In this document: positions 52,721 to 61,143 of the stretch, one piece after another | How the letters are laid out: every line of letters begins with the position of its first letter | Position numbering within the stretch: the first letter of the stretch is position 1 | From: Candidatus Halocynthiibacter alkanivorans | Lineage (GTDB): Bacteria > Pseudomonadota > Alphaproteobacteria > Rhodobacterales > Rhodobacteraceae | Direction of reading: 5' to 3' | Assembly: GCF_003333265.1 (NCBI RefSeq) | Contig: NZ_QOLB01000127.1 | Span: 1 to 61,429 of the forward strand | Length of the DNA: 61,429 nt | Made by a program: the position numbers and the translations under genes | The notes under the pieces: model-generated | Told to the model about the DNA's origin: nothing | Databases searched by the model: none | The model's input: the letters and a program-made list of their open reading frames with translations, nothing else

Positions 52721-52748
52721 TTGATTGTTAGCGCTAACAAGCTATGTT
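52721..52748 (+). promoter_or_regulatory. edd promoter with a LacI-type operator
   Basis: The -35 TTGATT (52721-52726) and -10 TATGTT (52743-52748) are 16 bp apart. Between them lies the perfect palindrome TTGTTAGCGCTAACAA (52725-52740). This fits LacI-family operators. In Rhodobacter the LacI-type regulator CceR, which responds to 6-phosphogluconate, controls Entner-Doudoroff genes, and I recall a TGTTAGCGCTAACA-like site for it. The position implies repression by promoter occlusion. Confidence 0.75.
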
Positions 52749-52803
52749 GCCCGGCATAAACCGGGAGTTTTGCAACCCGGGCCTCGTTTCTCCAGGAGCA
52801 GCC

Positions 52804-54630
52804 ATGCCACTGAACGCCACACTTTCCGATGTCACCGCACGCATAATTGAGCGCAGCAGGGACTCCCGCACGGCTTATCTTGAGCGCACGCAGCGCGCCG
52901 CCGAAGCCGGGCCCGCGCGTGCACATCTTTCCTGCAGCAACCAGGCCCATGCCTACGCGGCGATGGCGGATGACAAAGACACTCTTGCCGCCGGGCGGGC
53001 GCCAAATATTGGCATTATCACCGCCTATAATGACATGCTGTCGGCGCACAAACCCTATGAGAGCTACCCGGCGCAGATCAAACAGGTCGCCCAGCAGGCT
53101 GGCGCCACCGCCCAGGTCGCCGGCGGCGTGCCTGCCATGTGTGACGGCGTCACCCAGGGCCAGCCCGGCATGGAGCTGTCGCTGTTTTCGCGCGATGTGA
53201 TCGCGCTGGCTGCCGGTGTCGGCCTGTCACACAATTGTTTTGACGCGGTGCTTTACCTTGGCATCTGCGATAAAATCGTGCCCGGTCTGGTGATGGCCGC
53301 TGCCACCTTTGGCCATGTGCCGGCGGTGTTCCTGCCCGCAGGCCCGATGACTTCTGGTCTGCCCAATGACGAAAAAGCCCTGGTGCGCCAGAAATTTGCC
53401 CTCGGCGAGGTCGGCCGCGAGGCGCTGATGGCAGCGGAAATGGCCGCCTATCATGGCTCCGGCACCTGCACGTTCTACGGCACCGCCAATACCAACCAGA
53501 TGCTGATGGAATTCATGGGGCTGCACCTGCCGGGCGCGAGTTTTGTCAATCCGGAGACCGACCTGCGCCAGCATCTGACCACGGCGGCGACAAAACAGGC
53601 GCTGGCGATCACTGCTCTGGGCAATGACTACCGCCCCGCCAGCCAGGTGCTGGACGAAAAAACCTTTGTGAATGGTATTGTCGGGCTGATGGCCACCGGT
53701 GGTTCGTCCAATCTGGTGCTGCACCTGCCCGCGATGGCACGTGCCGCCGGCATTATCCTGGACACAGAGGACCTGGCGGATCTGTCAGAGGTCACGCCGC
53801 TGATGGCCAAAGTCTATCCCAACGGCCTGGCTGACGTGAACCATTTCCACGCCGCCGGCGGGCTGGGTTATATGATCGGTGAACTGCTCGCTGACGGGCT
53901 TTTGCACCCGGACACTTCCACCATCATCGGCACCGGTCTGGAGGCGTACACCCGCGAGCCCAAACTGCGCGACGGCCGCCTGAGCTGGGAACCCGGCCCG
54001 CGCGACAGTCTGAACCACAAAATCCTGCGCCCGGTCAGCGATCCGTTCCAGCCCAGCGGCGGATTGAAAAACCTGCGTGGCAATCTGGGCAGCTGCGTGA
54101 TGAAAGTCTCTGCGGTGACCCCGGAACGTCAGGTGATCGAGGCCAAAGCCCGCGTATTTGACGATCAGCACGCGGTCAAAACCGCCTTCCGCAACGGCGA
54201 ATTTATTGAAGACACCGTGGTTGTGGTGCGCTTTCAGGGCCCCCATGCCAACGGCATGCCCGAGTTGCACGCGCTGACACCGACACTTTCTGTGCTGCAG
54301 GATCGCGGCTTGAAAGTCGCTCTGGTCACCGATGGCCGTATGTCCGGTGCCTCGGGCAAAGTGCCTGCCGCCATCCATGTGGCGCCCGAAGCCTCTGAGG
54401 GCGGACCGCTGGCCCGGGTGCGCGATGGCGATTTGATCCGTGTGGACGCAACCGCCGGCACCATCGACGTGCTGGAACTTGATTTTGGCAGCCGCGAGGC
54501 CGTCACGCCCGATCTGTCGGCCAATGCCCATGGTCTCGGACGCGAGCTGTTCGATGTCTTCCGCAAAAACGCCGGACTTGCTACTGATGGCGCCTCGGCT
54601 GTCTGCCACCCCAACAACCCCGCCCTTTAA
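52804..54630 (+). CDS. edd: Phosphogluconate dehydratase (Entner-Doudoroff)
   Basis: Edd dehydrates 6-phosphogluconate to KDPG; it needs a [4Fe-4S] cluster or related Fe-S centre. It has 608 residues. Cluster-linked cysteines lie in [23 protein letters not shown] near residue 117, [15 protein letters not shown] near 155 and [15 protein letters not shown] near 220. The C-terminal substrate region has [19 protein letters not shown]. The start at 52804 has AGGAG 5-6 nt upstream; the frame runs 20 codons further upstream across the promoter and is not used. eda follows 10 bp after the stop. Control is by the LacI-type operator. Confidence 0.98.
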   Translation: MPLNATLSDVTARIIERSRDSRTAYLERTQRAAEAGPARAHLSCSNQAHAYAAMADDKDTLAAGRAPNIGIITAYNDMLSAHKPYESYPAQIKQVAQQAGATAQVAGGVPAMCDGVTQGQPGMELSLFSRDVIALAAGVGLSHNCFDAVLYLGICDKIVPGLVMAAATFGHVPAVFLPAGPMTSGLPNDEKALVRQKFALGEVGREALMAAEMAAYHGSGTCTFYGTANTNQMLMEFMGLHLPGASFVNPETDLRQHLTTAATKQALAITALGNDYRPASQVLDEKTFVNGIVGLMATGGSSNLVLHLPAMARAAGIILDTEDLADLSEVTPLMAKVYPNGLADVNHFHAAGGLGYMIGELLADGLLHPDTSTIIGTGLEAYTREPKLRDGRLSWEPGPRDSLNHKILRPVSDPFQPSGGLKNLRGNLGSCVMKVSAVTPERQVIEAKARVFDDQHAVKTAFRNGEFIEDTVVVVRFQGPHANGMPELHALTPTLSVLQDRGLKVALVTDGRMSGASGKVPAAIHVAPEASEGGPLARVRDGDLIRVDATAGTIDVLELDFGSREAVTPDLSANAHGLGRELFDVFRKNAGLATDGASAVCHPNNPAL

Positions 54631-54640
54631 AGGAATAGCT

Positions 54641-55282
54641 ATGACCCCGTTTGAGGCCAGCCAGCGCAGCGAAGAGATTTGCCGTATGGCCCCCGTTATC
54701 CCCGTTCTGGTCATCCATGACCTGGCCCATGCCCGCCCGCTGGCCGAAGCGCTGGTGGCCGGAGGGCTGCCGGTACTGGAGGTCACCCTGCGCACGCCGG
54801 TGGCGCTGCAGGCGATCGCTGAAATGGCCAAAGTGCCCGGCGGCATCGTTGGAGCCGGCACCCTGCTGACCCCGGCGGATGTCAGCGCGGCTGTGCAAGC
54901 CGGAGCGACATTTGGCGTTTCCCCCGGCGCCACCGACACCCTGCTCGACGCTTGCGAAGCGGCGGACCTGCCGCTGCTGCCCGGCATCGCCACCGCCTCT
55001 GAAGCCATGGCGCTGCTGGAGCGCGGCTATTCGGTGCAGAAATTCTTCCCGGCCGAGGCCAATGGCGGTGCCAAAGCGCTAAAAGCCATCGGCGCCCCGC
55101 TGCCGCAGATCCGTTTTTGCCCCACCGGCGGCGTCAGCCTCGCCAACGCAGACAGCTATCTCAGCCTGTCCAACACGCTCTGTGTCGGCGGCTCCTGGGT
55201 CGCCCCGTTGGATCTGCTGGAACGCGGCGACTGGGCCGGGGTGGAAGCGCTGGCGCGTGAAGCCGCCGCGTTGCCACGCTGA
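54641..55282 (+). CDS. eda: KDPG aldolase (Entner-Doudoroff)
   Basis: Eda splits 2-keto-3-deoxy-6-phosphogluconate into pyruvate and glyceraldehyde 3-phosphate. It has 213 residues in a TIM-barrel. The catalytic Glu is in VLEVTLRTPVAL near residue 45. The Schiff-base Lys is in VQKFFPAEANGG near 133, and the phosphate loop is CPTGGVS. The start at 54641 has AAGGA upstream; 10 bp separate it from edd. The pair is one transcript ended by a strong terminator. The product feeds TpiA-linked metabolism. Confidence 0.98.
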   Translation: MTPFEASQRSEEICRMAPVIPVLVIHDLAHARPLAEALVAGGLPVLEVTLRTPVALQAIAEMAKVPGGIVGAGTLLTPADVSAAVQAGATFGVSPGATDTLLDACEAADLPLLPGIATASEAMALLERGYSVQKFFPAEANGGAKALKAIGAPLPQIRFCPTGGVSLANADSYLSLSNTLCVGGSWVAPLDLLERGDWAGVEALAREAAALPR

Positions 55283-55300
55283 TCGTCCCCGCAGAATCAC

Positions 55301-55332
55301 AAAGGACCCGCCGGAAACGCGGGTCCTTTTTT
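55301..55332 (+). terminator. Terminator of the edd-eda operon
   Basis: The stem AAAGGACCCGC pairs with GCGGGTCCTTT, followed by TTTG and TTTTT. It lies 18 bp after the eda stop. Confidence 0.9.
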
Positions 55333-55423
55333 GTTTTTAACAGTCTGAGCGGCCGTAAAGGTCAACAGCCTCCGCATCGCGACAATTCCGACCCGCGCAT
55401 TCCGACTTGCTGAGTGCGGCCGT

Positions 55424-55678
55424 TCAGCCCCGGCGTGCCTTGGCGCCGCCGCGCCGCCCGGAGCCTTCTGCCCCGTTCAGACCTTCTTTCAGAATCGCCG
55501 TCATCGGGTGGCCTTCAAGGCCATAGGCTTTGAGCAGCAGTCCGATCGCAGCCTTCTGGTCCTGCTCCTCCGGCAGTTTGATCGCCCAGTCCATAAAGAT
55601 CGAGCGGCACTCTTCAACACTGATTCCTTCGATGCGATAGGATTCGCGGATCAACCCGCCCCGGTCCAAAATGTTCAT
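55424..55678 (-). CDS. Hypothetical protein downstream of glnE (84 aa)
   Basis: This 84-residue protein, MNILDRGGLIRESYRIEGIS..., has two helices (VEECRSIFMDWAIKLPEEQDQ, in pieces, and KAAIGLLLKAYGLEG) and a Gly/Arg-rich tail. The start at 55678 has GAGG 6 nt upstream. It follows glnE on the same strand with a 28-bp gap, so it is probably co-transcribed with it. I do not recognise a family. The compact helical part suggests a soluble regulator or adaptor, but no function can be given. Confidence 0.7.
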   Translation of the reverse strand: MNILDRGGLIRESYRIEGISVEECRSIFMDWAIKLPEEQDQKAAIGLLLKAYGLEGHPMTAILKEGLNGAEGSGRRGGAKARRG

Positions 55679-55706
55679 CTGCTGCCTCGTTGCTGCTGTT
55701 GTGCCC

Positions 55707-58493
55707 TCAGGACACAATTACTTTCCGTGTAAGCGCGGAATCTGTGACCACCTGCGCCGCTTGTGCCAGAGTATCCATCCGCGCCGCCAGCATGTCCACG
55801 CTGTTAGCGCCGGTTTCACGCAGTAAAAACGACACGCCGCGCTGACCAAAAGCGCTGATGTCCATACGTTCGCCGGACAACAGACGGCCGGCAGACTGCA
55901 CATGCCAGCACAATTTGTATGAGGCCGACAGCACTTTAACCTCCGCTACGGACAACCATCCCATCGCCACACCGGCGTCCAGCTGATCGCGCAGGTCAGC
56001 GGAGGCACAGCCCGAAAGCAATGCTGCCACCTGCGCCAGCAATTCAATATCCATCATGCGCCCGCCGCCCTGTTTGGGCTCCCAGCGGTCCCGCGCCGGT
56101 TTTGCTTCGGCCAGACGGGCGCGCATGTCATTGGTGTCGACAAGGATCTTGCCCGCGTCGCGCGGTGCCCGCAGCAGATCCTGGCGGAACATTTCAACGT
56201 CTCGCCCCAGGCTGTCAGAGCCGGCCACCACCCGCGCCCGGGTCAGCGCCAGGTGTTCCCAGGTCCAGGCCTCGTCCTGCTGATAGCGTTTGAACGCCAC
56301 AAAAGACGTCGCCACCGGCCCGGATTTGCCCGAAGGCCGCAGCCGCATATCCACCTCATAGATACGCCCCTGTGCCATCTGCGCGGTCAGAGCGGTGATA
56401 AAGGCCTGGGTCAGACGCGCGTAATAGACCCGCGAGGCAAGCGGGCGACGCCCCTCGGACGCGTCAACACCATCGGCGTCATAAATCATGATCAGATCCA
56501 GGTCTGACGCCGCATTCATCCGCCCGGCACCCAGCGACCCCATACCAAGAACCACCGCACCGCGCCCGGGAGGCGGGCCATATTTGCGCGAAAACTCCTC
56601 CACCACCGGTTGCCACATCGCCGCCACCACCGCGGCGGCCAGATCGGCATACTGGGCACCGGATTCGTCGGCCGGGATCAGGCCACGCAGTTGATGTACC
56701 CCGATGCGGAAGTGCCATTCGCGCCCCCAGCGGCGGGCGAAATCAAGCCGGGCCTCATAATCGCTGATCGCCGCCAGATGCGCGGCCAGCTCGGCCTGCA
56801 ACGCCTGCTGCCCCGGCCATTCGTCGAAAAAGCCTCCGCCGATGACCGCATCAAACACCGCTGAATGACGCGACAGATACTGCGCCAGCGCCGGCGCGGT
56901 GGAACAGATGTCAATCACCAGATCCACCAGTTGCGGGTTGGCCTCAAACAGCGAGAACAACTGCACCCCCGCCGGCAGCCCGGCGAGGAACCCGTCCAGC
57001 GCCAGCAACGCCTCTTCCGGACGGTCACCCTTTTGCACCCGCGCCAGCAGGTCCGGCTTTAACCGGTCAAATATCTCCACGGCCCGCGCCGAACGCAGCG
57101 CCGGATAGGTGCGCCAGCGCTTGACCACCTTGCGCGCCGTTTCCGACTGCTTTGGCGCCGGAGCGACCTCCCCCGGGGCAAAAAAGTCCTCGGTCAGGCT
57201 GTGCACCCGCTCCAGCCGCTGTTTGATATCGACGCGCAGACTGGCCTCATCCTGCCCCATGAAGGCCGCCAGTCGGGCAAACCCTTCGTCTGTTTTGGGC
57301 AGGCTGTGGGTCTGGGCATCATTGATCATCTGCAACCGGTGCTCGACCTCGCGATGGGCTTCGTAATCGGCAACCAGCACCGCAGCGGTTTCACCGTCGA
57401 CCCAGCCCTTGACCGCCAGTTCGCCCAAGCCCTCTACGGTGCCGCGCAGGCGCAGATCCGCATCGCGCCCGCCGGCGATCAACTGCCGCGTCTGGGTGAA
57501 AAACTCGATTTCCCGGATGCCGCCACGCCCCAGCTTCATATTGTGATCCGGCAGGTTGACCGGCCCGTGAAATCCTTTGTGCTCGCGGATGCGCAGCCGC
57601 ATATCATGAGCGTCCTGAATGGAGGCAAAATCCAGGTGCTTGCGCCAGACAAACGGGCGCATCGTCTCAAGGAACCGCTCACCGGCGGCAATATCACCAC
57701 CACAGGCGCGCGCTTTAATATAAGCGGCCCTCTCCCATGTGCGCCCGACACTTTCATAATAGCGTTCGGCAGCCTCCATCGACAGGCACACCGGCGTGGA
57801 AGACGGATCCGGGCGCAGCCGCAGATCGGTGCGGAACACATAACCGTCTTCTGTCAGGTCATTCAGCATGCCCGCCATCTTGCGCGTCGCCCGGATCAGC
57901 GATGTACGCGCGTCCATATAGGTGTCCGGCTGGTATTGGGTCTCATCAAACAGGCAGATCAGATCGATGTCAGAGGAATAATTCAGCTCCCCCGCGCCCA
58001 TCTTGCCCATCGCCAGCGCCACCATGCCACCTGCGGTGCCCACGTCCTCCGCACCCTTGCCCGGCAGCTTGCCACGCCGAACCTCAGCCGCGACTGCTGT
58101 GGTCATCGCCTTGTGTACTGCCGCATCAGCCAGATCGCTCAGCGCTCCGGTGATCTGCGCCAGATCCCAGACCCCGCCCAGATCCGCGAGCCCGGCATAA
58201 AGCGCGACGCGGGATTTTGCCCGGCGCAGCCCCGCCATCACCTGATCCGGCTCCAGGGCGGCAATCTCCGCCAACAGTGGCGCAATCACCTGGTCCGGCT
58301 CAAGACCCAGCGCTGCGCTCAGCCAGTCCTGCTGCCGTTCCATCAGCATTTTCAGATAAGGCGAACAGCCAGCGGTGCCGGCAATCAACTCGCGCGTCTC
58401 CGCCGGCGCATCGGGAAACAGCGCCTGCGCCTCCGCCCCCCGTTCAGGGTCAAAAGCGAAGGGCGCGCGGGTGATGTTGGATGCAAAACTCAT
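55707..58493 (-). CDS. glnE: Glutamine synthetase adenylyltransferase/deadenylase
   Basis: GlnE adds and removes AMP on glutamine synthetase in response to PII and glutamine. It has 928 residues from the chosen start. Two nucleotidyltransferase centres are seen. The deadenylylase domain has LNYSSDIDLICLFDE near residue 165. The adenylylase domain has GRMNAASDLDLIMIYDADG near 660. Each has a later acidic residue (FRTDLRLRPDPSS; YEVDMRLRPSGKSG). The frame extends another 171 codons upstream over the ybaK gene on the other strand, which is excluded by homology of MSFASNITRAPFAFDPERG. The ribosome site is weak. Confidence 0.95.
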   Translation of the reverse strand: MSFASNITRAPFAFDPERGAEAQALFPDAPAETRELIAGTAGCSPYLKMLMERQQDWLSAALGLEPDQVIAPLLAEIAALEPDQVMAGLRRAKSRVALYAGLADLGGVWDLAQITGALSDLADAAVHKAMTTAVAAEVRRGKLPGKGAEDVGTAGGMVALAMGKMGAGELNYSSDIDLICLFDETQYQPDTYMDARTSLIRATRKMAGMLNDLTEDGYVFRTDLRLRPDPSSTPVCLSMEAAERYYESVGRTWERAAYIKARACGGDIAAGERFLETMRPFVWRKHLDFASIQDAHDMRLRIREHKGFHGPVNLPDHNMKLGRGGIREIEFFTQTRQLIAGGRDADLRLRGTVEGLGELAVKGWVDGETAAVLVADYEAHREVEHRLQMINDAQTHSLPKTDEGFARLAAFMGQDEASLRVDIKQRLERVHSLTEDFFAPGEVAPAPKQSETARKVVKRWRTYPALRSARAVEIFDRLKPDLLARVQKGDRPEEALLALDGFLAGLPAGVQLFSLFEANPQLVDLVIDICSTAPALAQYLSRHSAVFDAVIGGGFFDEWPGQQALQAELAAHLAAISDYEARLDFARRWGREWHFRIGVHQLRGLIPADESGAQYADLAAAVVAAMWQPVVEEFSRKYGPPPGRGAVVLGMGSLGAGRMNAASDLDLIMIYDADGVDASEGRRPLASRVYYARLTQAFITALTAQMAQGRIYEVDMRLRPSGKSGPVATSFVAFKRYQQDEAWTWEHLALTRARVVAGSDSLGRDVEMFRQDLLRAPRDAGKILVDTNDMRARLAEAKPARDRWEPKQGGGRMMDIELLAQVAALLSGCASADLRDQLDAGVAMGWLSVAEVKVLSASYKLCWHVQSAGRLLSGERMDISAFGQRGVSFLLRETGANSVDMLAARMDTLAQAAQVVTDSALTRKVIVS

Positions 58494-58595
58494 ACCATCT
58501 TTGTCGGCCCCGCTGCGACGAGCGTCAAGCAGGTTGCAGAGCTTTGTGTGCCAGGCCATGCTCCGGCAAAACAACATCAGACCCAGGACATCCCG

Positions 58596-59075
58596 ATGAG
58601 CAAAAGCCTGAAACGTGTGCGCGCCGCGCTGGAAGACGCCGGTGCCGGCAACGCCTGTGCCAATATCCGCGAAATGCCGGACCAGACCCGCACTGCCCGG
58701 CAGGCCGCCGATGCGGTGGGTGTGGAGATTGACCAGATCGCCAAGTCCATCATTTTCCGCGGTGAGGCCTCCGGCACCGCCATTCTGTTTGTAACAGCAG
58801 GTGGCAACCAGGTTTGCGCCGACAAAGCTTCCGCGCTGGCCGGAGAACCGCTGGGCAAGGCCGATGCCGCACTGATCCGCGCCCAGACCGGCTTTGCCAT
58901 CGGCGGCGTCAGCCCGGTTGGGCATCTGTCGCCGATCCGGGCCTTTTTTGACCCCAAATTGGCGGAGTTTAGCGAAATCTGGGCCGCAGCCGGCACACCC
59001 CGGCATGTTTTCCCGCTTTCGCCCGGGGATTTACAGAAAACTTCCAACTCACAAACTGCTGATTTTACACAGTAA
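58596..59075 (+). CDS. YbaK/EbsC-type aminoacyl-tRNA deacylase
   Basis: This 159-residue protein is of the YbaK/ProX/EbsC family; these trans-editing factors hydrolyse mischarged Cys- or Ala-tRNA(Pro). The conserved Lys is in QIAKSIIFRGEASG near residue 50, and GFAIGGVSPVGH near 105 is the hallmark loop. The start at 58596 has AGGA 8 nt upstream. The reading frame is open for 465 codons upstream, over the complementary strand of glnE; that part is a shadow. Its substrate (which tRNA) is not predictable here. Confidence 0.9.
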   Translation: MSKSLKRVRAALEDAGAGNACANIREMPDQTRTARQAADAVGVEIDQIAKSIIFRGEASGTAILFVTAGGNQVCADKASALAGEPLGKADAALIRAQTGFAIGGVSPVGHLSPIRAFFDPKLAEFSEIWAAAGTPRHVFPLSPGDLQKTSNSQTADFTQ

Positions 59076-59096
59076 TACAAGATTATGTAATAATCA

Positions 59097-59149
59097 TTCA
59101 CATTACCTCTTGCAGATCGGAGCCGCAATGCCAATCTTTGTAATGTGAA
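59097..59149. promoter_or_regulatory. Inverted repeat upstream of the DUF2852 gene
   Basis: TTCACATTAC (59097-59106) and its exact inverse GTAATGTGAA (59140-59149) are 33 bp apart, with a related ATTCACATAC at 59154-59163. They lie in the 117-bp gap before the DUF2852 gene, near an AT-rich block (TATGTAATAAT). It may be a set of regulator sites or a long RNA stem. Confidence 0.4.
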
Positions 59150-59192
59150 AGACATTCACATACGCCGAAACGATAACAGATTGGAGTTCCAA

Positions 59193-59609
59193 ATGAGTAC
59201 TGTCGCAACCTGGCCGTCCCAGGCAGAAGCCTGGCTTGATAACAAAGGCAAAGGCGCCTGGATTGTCGCAATGGTACTTGGGTTTATCTTCTTCTGGCCC
59301 GTTGGACTCGCCCTTCTTGCCTATATGATCTGGAGCAAACGTATGTTTAACAAATCCTGCGGCCACCGTACCCACCGCGCCCGCCACGCACGTTCTGACT
59401 ATGGGTTCCGCTCCTCCGGCAACACCGCGTTTGACGCTTACAAAGCCGAGACCCTGCACCGGCTCGAAGAGGAACAGGACAGTTTCAAAGCCTTCCTCGA
59501 CCGGCTGCGCGACGCCAAGGACAAATCCGAGTTTGACCAGTTTATGGATGACCGGGCCCGCAAGGCCTCTGAACTCCAGGAACCGGAAAACAACAAAGAA
59601 GACGCCTGA
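59193..59609 (+). CDS. DUF2852 protein
   Basis: This 138-residue protein has one hydrophobic segment (AWIVAMVLGFIFFWPVGLALLAYMIW) at about residues 22-47, then a basic region (Arg/His/Lys-rich) and a helical C-terminus SGNTAFDAYKAETLHRLEEEQDSF... with strong coiled-coil character. This matches DUF2852 (PF11014), with function unknown. The start at 59193 has GGAG 7 nt upstream; a start 16 codons earlier is less likely. A perfect inverted repeat lies upstream. A strong terminator follows. Confidence 0.85.
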   Translation: MSTVATWPSQAEAWLDNKGKGAWIVAMVLGFIFFWPVGLALLAYMIWSKRMFNKSCGHRTHRARHARSDYGFRSSGNTAFDAYKAETLHRLEEEQDSFKAFLDRLRDAKDKSEFDQFMDDRARKASELQEPENNKEDA

Positions 59610-59661
59610 CCCCGTGACGAACCGGTGTCGCGCGGTTTTCCTCCCCGCCGCGTAACCAAAA

Positions 59662-59695
59662 TCAAAGGCCCGCCTCCCTGTTGAGCGGGCCTTTG
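59662..59695. terminator. Terminator after the DUF2852 gene
   Basis: The stem TCAAAGGCCCGC/GCGGGCCTTTGA is perfectly complementary over 12 bp around CTCCCTGTTGA. The T-run is short. Confidence 0.75.
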
Positions 59696-59735
59696 ACCGA
59701 ACGGGCCTGCCCTCTTATCCCCCCACACAAAAAGA

Positions 59736-60212
59736 ATGATGGACCAGATGACTCATGCGCGCCTCCAGGGCCTGCCAGACCCCGAATTCCAGCCCGAATA
59801 CTATGATGATGTGCCGCTGAAACGGTTGATCGCTTTTGTGATCGACGTGTTTTTTGTCAGCGTTCTCACCGCCCTCACGCTGCCGTTCACCGCTTTTCTG
59901 GGCATCTTTTTCTTCCCGGCCCTGTGGTTTGTGGTCAATCTGGCCTACCGCATCATCTCGATCAGCAACAGCTCCGCCACACCGGGCATGCGGCTGGCCG
60001 GGATTGAACTGCGCGACGGCAACGGTGATCCTTTCACCCTGGGCCTCGCGGCCGTGCACACCGGCATCTTTGTCTTTGGCTCCTCGGTCTTTCTGCTGCA
60101 GGCTGCGTCGGTCATTCTGATGCTCAGCACCAAACGTGCCCGCGGTCTCGCTGACCATATTCTCGGCACGGCAGCCCTTAACAAATTCCCAACAGTTGCC
60201 AGAGCATTGTAA
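59736..60212 (+). CDS. RDD family membrane protein
   Basis: This 158-residue protein has three hydrophobic helices of the RDD (PF06271) type: AFVIDVFFVSVLTALTLPF near residue 33, FPALWFVVNLAYRIIS near 60, and VFGSSVFLLQAASVILML near 112. The typical RLIAFVIDV start and ATPGMRLAGIEL are seen. The family is implicated in transport, but the role is unclear. The start at 59736 (ATG ATG) is not preceded by a strong ribosome site; 59748 is an alternative. It lies upstream of the aminoacyltransferase gene on the same strand (76-bp gap). Confidence 0.82.
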   Translation: MMDQMTHARLQGLPDPEFQPEYYDDVPLKRLIAFVIDVFFVSVLTALTLPFTAFLGIFFFPALWFVVNLAYRIISISNSSATPGMRLAGIELRDGNGDPFTLGLAAVHTGIFVFGSSVFLLQAASVILMLSTKRARGLADHILGTAALNKFPTVARAL

Positions 60213-60288
60213 TTTAAAGCGCAAATCCGGGGCTTGGCCTGCCCCTGCAAGCTTGTTAGGCTGAGGCGACATTCAACAGTGATCAGAT

Positions 60289-61143
60289 ATGCGCCATACA
60301 CTCCCGCTTGCTCCGCAGTTTTACGTGACCGCCCCGCAGCCCTGCCCTTACCTTGAGGGCCGGATGGAACGGAAGTTGTTCACTGCATTGCAGGGTGAGC
60401 ATTCTGAAAAATTGAATGACAGCCTGTCAAAACAGGGCTTCCGGCGCTCGCAAAACGTGCTGTACCGGCCGTCCTGCGCCGACTGCTCAGCCTGTTTTTC
60501 CGCCCGCATCCGGGTCGCCGATTTCAAACCCAGCAAAAGCCAGCGCCGCGCAGCAAAGAAAAACGCCGATCTGCAGCGCAAAGCCACCTCGCCCTGGGCG
60601 TCGGATGAACAGTATGACCTGTTCCGCCGCTACCTGAACGACCGCCATTCAGACGGCGGCATGGCCGATATGGACGATTTTGAATTCGCCGCGATGATCG
60701 AAGAAACGCCGATCCGCAGCCGGGTCATCGAATACAGCTCCGATGGCTCTGGCGGACACCCGCGCGGCCAGCTCAGCGCTTGCTGCCTGACCGATGTGCT
60801 CGATGACGGGCTCAGCATGGTCTATTCCTTCTATGAGCCGGAGCGGGTGAAAAACAGTGTCGGCACCTATGTGATCCTGGATCATATCGAAATCGCGCGC
60901 GATGCCGGCCTGCCCTATGTCTACCTCGGCTACTGGGTCCCCGGCAGTCCCAAGATGAGCTACAAAGCGCGCTTTTCCGGCCTCGAAATCTATTATCACG
61001 GCAGCTGGCGGGACATCGGCAATGTAGACGATTATTCCCCCGACGACTGCCCGCCTCAGAATGATCCGATTTCCGATCAGGTGGCACGCATTGACCTGCC
61101 CGACACCATGGTGCCAAGCCGCCCGGTGATCAGCGAAATCTGA
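60289..61143 (+). CDS. bpt: Aspartate/glutamate leucyltransferase (N-end rule)
   Basis: This 284-residue aminoacyl-tRNA-protein transferase of the ATE1-like family adds Leu (bacterial Bpt) or Arg to acidic N-termini, marking proteins for ClpAP. The N-terminus [19 protein letters not shown] fits. A cysteine cluster follows ([18 protein letters not shown] near residue 60), then the catalytic region [19 protein letters not shown] near 205 and YHGSWR. Together with Lon in this window it belongs to protein turnover. The ATG at 60289 lacks a clear Shine-Dalgarno, so the start is moderately certain. Confidence 0.92.
   Translation: MRHTLPLAPQFYVTAPQPCPYLEGRMERKLFTALQGEHSEKLNDSLSKQGFRRSQNVLYRPSCADCSACFSARIRVADFKPSKSQRRAAKKNADLQRKATSPWASDEQYDLFRRYLNDRHSDGGMADMDDFEFAAMIEETPIRSRVIEYSSDGSGGHPRGQLSACCLTDVLDDGLSMVYSFYEPERVKNSVGTYVILDHIEIARDAGLPYVYLGYWVPGSPKMSYKARFSGLEIYYHGSWRDIGNVDDYSPDDCPPQNDPISDQVARIDLPDTMVPSRPVISEI

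Noticed and set aside
57201-58595. A long open frame continuous with ybaK on the plus strand, over the glnE region
   Set aside because: It is the antisense of glnE, open because of high GC. The ybaK homology starts at 58596 with its own ribosome site.
58494-59006. N-terminal extension of the glnE frame
   Set aside because: It overlaps ybaK on the other strand, and the glnE family N-terminus matches the start at 58493.
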